64,000 nucleotides of DNA from Acanthaster planci (lineage: Eukaryota; Echinodermata; Asteroidea; Valvatida; Acanthasteridae): the NCBI RefSeq assembly GCF_001949145.1, contig NW_019091576.1:169100-233099 (forward strand), in the 5' to 3' direction. A program made the translations under genes and the position numbers. This document shows, piece by piece, positions 59,561 to 64,000 of this stretch. Every line of letters begins with the position of its first letter. Position 1 is the first letter of the stretch. The notes under the pieces were generated by a model, which saw only the letters and a list, made by a program, of their open reading frames with translations, ran no database searches and had not been told where the DNA came from.

Positions 59561-62500
59561 GATGAAACTAGTGCTGTGCTCAAGACAGTTTTTCTAGAAG
59601 TGGGTCATGGGTGGCGTCCAAACTTTGCAAAGTTAGAATTGATACATCAGCTACTTCTTCAGATGTATTCCATGAAGATCAGCTATCAGAAATCATGGAA
59701 AGATGTAGTCATTTGGATGGGAAAACTTTTTCCAAACTACCCCTCAGCGAAATGTAATCATCTTCTTGAATCAACTGTACCATTCTGTTCTTGAACTCCA
59801 AGCATCTGACCGTCACAACTTCTACAGCCAAGCAGTCAATCTCAATTTCATAGATGCGTCAGTGCATTTTTTTTCCTTTAAAATTGTTTTTCATTGTTCT
59901 CTTCAGTGTACATCAATTGTACTTTGATATTGGTTTTTTATGGGGTGCATTTAATTTAGTTTTCCCCTTCCTTGAATGTTTTTTCGGGTCAAAGGTGTGA
60001 AGCAGTTGGCATGTCCCGCCTGTCCTTCGACAATCCTCCAGTACAACGTGAGGAGTATCTGTCTCGAGGAATCTGTCTGGAGCTATCGAGTACTTTTGGC
60101 AGTAAAGTATTTTTTGCCGTGAACAATTTGTATTCCAATAGGTATCAGGAATGGACAATAAGAAGTGAACTTAAGAAAACTAAGTTGACCTGCCTGTATA
60201 CAAAACTCAACAAATCCAAAGGAAGAAGTAACACAGTCAGTGAATTTCTTAACGAGGTATTAGAAGTAAATGAAGTGCCTATCGTGGAGGCTAGTACATG
60301 TAATGGTAGCATAAATGATAGTACATATAAAAGTAGAGTATGCAATACCAGTGCCTCAAGCAGCACGACAAGTAGAGTGGAAAGCACACAGAAAGCAGAA
60401 GAAAAAAAAGAAAGTCAAAGAAGAAAAAAAGAAAGAGGCAGCACTAAAATCTAAAACAAAAGAAAACAACAACCTTCAAGAGGAAGTAAAGATTCTCAAA
60501 GATCTCTGCAAAGAAAAATCAGAAACAATTAACCTGACTGAAAAACTTTTGGAAAACCTTGAGAAAAATCTGCGCACCAAAACCGTTAAGATCAAAACTG
60601 CTGAAGCAGAAGTACAAAGATTGAAAAAAAAAGTTGAAGGAAAAAACAGACATGCTGACGAATGCAAGATCAACTGATCAAGTGCTGTTTATCAGAGCCT
60701 CTGCAGCTAAAAGATGTACCTTAAAACAAACATAGAAAAAAATCAAAAATAAAGAAATGGAAACAAAATCAAAGGATGTCCAAAGGTTGACAAATAAAAT
60801 CAAAGGCTTGCAAAGGAAGATGAACAGTCAGACAAAACTGATTGTGTCACTCAGAAGAGGAATGAATAAACTGCTAAAAGACTTGAAGGATCTTAAGGAG
60901 GAATGTGCAAGGCTAGACTTGGAACATGCAATGTTGGTGTCTAATCAAATAAAACTGAGGGGGAGGGGATGGGATGACCATTTAAAGACAATGTAGAGAA
61001 ATGTGTCATGGAACTTTGTTGTGAGTATGATATCCTAACGACAAAAGTGTGGGGGTGTTTTGTAAAAAGCATGTAAGTGGCTCTTCAACAAAGTCAACAT
61101 CGACAACGTGCCATCTGCTTCAACTGTAAATGATATGGTTGACAGAGCCCATGTATTAAGTACAGGTAAGCTGCAAGTTGCCAAAGGTATGGTTAATTCT
61201 GACGAGTGGGATCTTCATGGGGATGGGACTTCATGAGATGGCAAAAAAAAAAAAAGGACAACAGGTAAACTTGAACACGGGGCAGACAATATCAGGGGGG
61301 TTTTCATCGGTTGCTGTAGAGGATGCGTCTACACTTCTTGACAATGTCATTGCTATGATAGAGGAACTAAGTGACCTAGTGGTCACTGATGATGACGAGG
61401 AAGAGGTGTTAAAAATGCATGATGAAAAATATGTTTGCTGTAATTTCAGACAGATCCAGCTTAAACAAGACATTTAACCACTTTAGGGGCATTTATCAAT
61501 GTTGATGATGCTGGGGCGGGATATTTATCATTTTTTTTCTGTTTTCAAAATTCTTTAAAAATTCCTATCTTCATTTACTGGACCCTTACAAACACGTGAA
61601 AGCATGTCTGGTGTCTGCTCTAACCTGAACGACAAAATCTATTGACGCCTGAGTATTTCAGCCAGGCCTGCAGCCTTGTAAAAAGAGAGCCCAGATTTTG
61701 TGGTGTTACATAATATTCTTTTGTTCACAAACTTGGCTCAGTGAGCTGCTGACCTCTTTTTAATAGGGGCCAGATTAGCATGCAGCGGTGCTGTGTGGCT
61801 CGTCCCTGTGGTGGTGGAATGCTTTTGTCCCAGTGGTAAATCCACTCGCTCTAAATGCCCCAAACCATGGTAAACTGTTTCAAAACAAGGGAGGACTATC
61901 TCCACTTTTCAGAGTGAAAAATGCTGGTAATGCCCAGCAGCCTGGTCTTTTGTTCCAAGTACATTCTTTGTTACAAGGCCCTGTTCCCTTTGTCCGAGTT
62001 CAGAGACCCTCCTCCCCGGCCACGCATATAAAGCATATGTGTCCGGATCTGGAATCCCTGGCAGGAAGTAGTTAATACCCAGTTACAGTCATACCAGGAC
62101 AGTCTTCTGGGTGAAGACTCAGTTGAGTTGCATCTTTTGTTTTGTAATGCCCACTTTCTGCTTGGGATTTTAAACACATGTGAAAGTGTTTTGAAAAAGC
62201 ATGAGAAAGATTTTGTTCAGGAGATGGGCCAGGGGCTTGACAGGGATGTTAGTGCTAAGTTTAGTAGATTTAACTCTTCAAGAGAGTTGGCTGGGGCTCC
62301 ATCAGAACAGGATGTGATGTATTAGGCCCACAAGGGGACCAGAAAAATGGTTGCAAAACCCAGTGGGATGCCTTCTGCTCAGAAACGCTGAACGAGGAAT
62401 TCTACATAACTAGCTTCAGAATGAACAGATACAACAAATTCTTCCAAGTTGCTGGTGACTTATATTTTCATCACGACCACATCGCTACATTTTTACAGGC

Positions 62501-63905
62501 GTATAAAGGCTCGCTTAACATGAAGTTAGAAAGTGTCCTATTAGATTGCTAATGCCCACATACTCATTCTGTCATAAGAGCTCTTGGCATCATTCATTAC
62601 ATTATCACGGGCCCGTTTTTGAACATGCTAAAAAGTGGGGTACTTTACTTGGACCAAGATAAGTATATACAGGTCATGTTGGACGAATTTCAGGGATGGT
62701 CTCGGGATGGAACAGAGTTGCTTCAGGAAGGCGTTTGTCTTTTTCCGGAGTTTCAAGTTCAACAAGACGTTGTGTATGCAAGTTTGTTTCAAACACCATT
62801 TTCCGATTTGACCAAGAATGTTTTGGAAAAGATAATGGCTGGATTTGTTGAAGTCACGATGAGACAACTGCAGGATTTCCTTGAAGGGGGTATTTATGGA
62901 AGTGAGCCAGATGATGAGCTTAGAGAAAAAATGAAACATTGTAAGGTCATGCCGTAGACATGCCTCATTGCATTATCACTCTGGCATCCAGATGGTGAAA
63001 ACTAACAAGACCGTTTCTCAGTAGCTGTCTTCAAAATCATGTGATGACCAGTGGAGGTTGCCATGCATTGCACAAGAAAAGTGTAATGCACTACAGGCAG
63101 AAGCACAGAGAAGCGGAGAAGGAGGTGCTGAGAAAAACAGAGGAGCGTATGAAAGATGTCAACAGACAAATGAAAGAGAAAGAGGCAGCAAAGATCGAAG
63201 TGAAACAAAAACTTGTAGCAAAAGTGAAAAAGCATGGTGGCCCCTGCATTACAGCAGATGATGTTAAGAATGTTTTGACACAACCCACAAAGCATAGTGA
63301 GAAACTTGATATTGTAAAGGACGAAATAAGATATCTTAAAACTGTTCTTGGTGTGGTAGACAAGTGTCTCGTGTTTGGAAAGACCTAGATACACTCATGT
63401 CAGATTTGAAGGCAGTGCTTCAGACGACAAGTGAGTTAGCCCATAGAGCTGTAGCTCTTTGGTTAGCCACAGATGTAAGCATAGGTGCATGCAGCTCTCA
63501 CACAAACGATGTGACTGGGCACAGGGACTCTTCTGAAGTACCTGCCAAAAAGCAAAAAGTAGAAAAGTCAGTTGGAAAGAAGGATCCTTACAAGTTTAAG
63601 GCTCAAGGTGAGTGGGTGGCAGTTGCATACGAAAAATGATTGGTTTGTTGGGAGTGTTGTAAGCGTAATATCAGCAGAGAGGGGAGCTGTTAAATTTTTA
63701 AGTACGGGGGTTTCAAAATGCCCATCGTTGGCCTCGGGTAAATGACATTGATACAATAGACAGTAAGTTTGTATTTGCACATGACTTCATTGTTACTTCG
63801 GCCAATGGCAGAGCTTGGTATGTACATGTAGCTGAAATGGATTATCTTCTGGAGTTACATGAAACTTACCATTCTGTGTACCTTGCAGGCTCGTTTGACA
63901 TGTGA
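59561..63905 (+). pseudogene. Degraded gene of a large uncharacterised repeat-associated protein family
   Basis: Successive plus-strand pieces in at least five frame changes form one ordered protein. (1) 59972-60290: MSRLSFDNPPVQREEYLSRG, then EWTIRSELKKTKLTCLYTKL. (2) 60370-60990: two lysine-rich coiled coils. (3) 61080-61470: NIDNVPSASTVNDMVDRAHV, a WDLHGDGTS-stop-DGK segment, then GQQVNLNTGQTISGGFSSVA and VEDASTLLDNVIAMIEELSD. (4) From 62076: LHLLFCNAHFLLGILNTCES. (5) 62400-62950: ITGPFLNMLKSGVLYLDQDK, FLEGGIYGSEPDDELREKMK. (6) 63041-63388: a long basic coiled coil ending VKKHGGPCITADDVKNVL. (7) 63600-63900: WPRVNDIDTIDSKFVFAHDF. The family is known to me only as numerous uncharacterised, multi-copy proteins in molluscs, echinoderms and fish. 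A mobile-element origin is inferred. Stops, frameshifts and an inserted MITE show it is dead. Confidence 0.6.
61478..62071 (-). mobile_element. 594-bp TTAA-flanked MITE, copy A2, inside the relic gene
   Basis: Reverse-oriented copy of 44521-45066, sharing for example the complements of GGGCCTTGTAACAAA, GAGCCACACAGCACCGCTGC, CTAATCTGGCCCCTATT and GGCCTGGCTGAAATA. Flanked by TTAA at 61474-61477 and 62072-62075. The right terminus is, from the outside, CTACTTCCTGCCAGGG; the left begins CCACTTTAGGGGC. It splits the relic coding sequence between the ELSDLVV...-acidic segment and the LHLLFCNAHFLLG segment, so it arrived after or during the decay of that gene. Confidence 0.8.
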
Positions 63906-63970
63906 ACCTACATGTAGTTCAAAACATGTGACGTTCACATACATGTACATGTAGATGTATGACGTATTAA

Positions 63971-64000
63971 CCACTACCAGCCGGGGACTCCGGGATCGGA
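63971..64000. mobile_element. Start of a third TTAA-flanked MITE A copy, cut by window end
   Basis: TTAA at 63967-63970 is followed by CCACTACCAGCCGGGG, close to the CCACTTCCTGCCGGG terminus of copy A1. Only 30 bases are inside the window. Confidence 0.5.

Overview
This is animal genomic DNA, not bacterial. Coding sequence is sparse, exons have GT/AG borders, introns are kilobases long, and most of the window is mobile-element debris. The DNA is AT-rich and full of a palindromic ACATGTAC/GTACATGT motif. DIRS-type tyrosine-recombinase retrotransposons are present. Together with the divergence of the one conserved gene from vertebrates, this suggests a marine invertebrate, perhaps an echinoderm or cephalochordate. 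The taxon is an inference and is not settled.

The only conserved host gene I can support is an inositol polyphosphate multikinase (IPMK) gene on the minus strand, 45.43 to 26.74 kb. It has four exons: 45251-45433, 42816-42988, 34586-34667 and 26739-27580. Their splice phases (1, 1, 0, 1) join into one uninterrupted frame of about 426 residues. They carry the family motifs PxxxDxKxG, GMRVY, YGRSL, SSLL and an IDF motif. At least one 5' exon is missing and was not found.

Layout. 1-12 kb: gene-poor, with ACATGT repeats, a small TA-flanked MITE whose right end is triplicated (7.2-7.6 kb) and a 24-bp perfect hairpin (11.7 kb). 12.1-14.1 kb: two CpG-rich patches, an ACGTACGT inverted-repeat element and a tRNA-like sequence. 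16-19.1 kb: a (GTT)n microsatellite, an inverted-repeat element and a tRNA-derived SINE. 19.1-26.7 kb: AT-rich, lying downstream of IPMK. 26.7-45.4 kb: IPMK. Its introns hold two decayed DIRS elements (28.8-33.0 and 35.4-42.4 kb, both in the sense of the gene), the second broken up by later insertions, plus TTAA-flanked MITEs. 47.5-48.7 kb (minus) and 59.5-63.9 kb (plus): frameshifted remnants of two large uncharacterised protein families that I associate with repetitive elements. The second is interrupted by a TTAA MITE that also occurs in IPMK intron sequence. 51.0-51.4 kb: a third DIRS fragment. 55-57.5 kb: the densest ACATGT tracts.

The clearest biological story is layered transposition. 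DIRS elements entered IPMK introns. Pogo-like and TTAA MITEs then landed in or near them and in the other decayed element genes. No intact novel system was found; the two uncharacterised mobile-protein families are the best candidates for follow-up.
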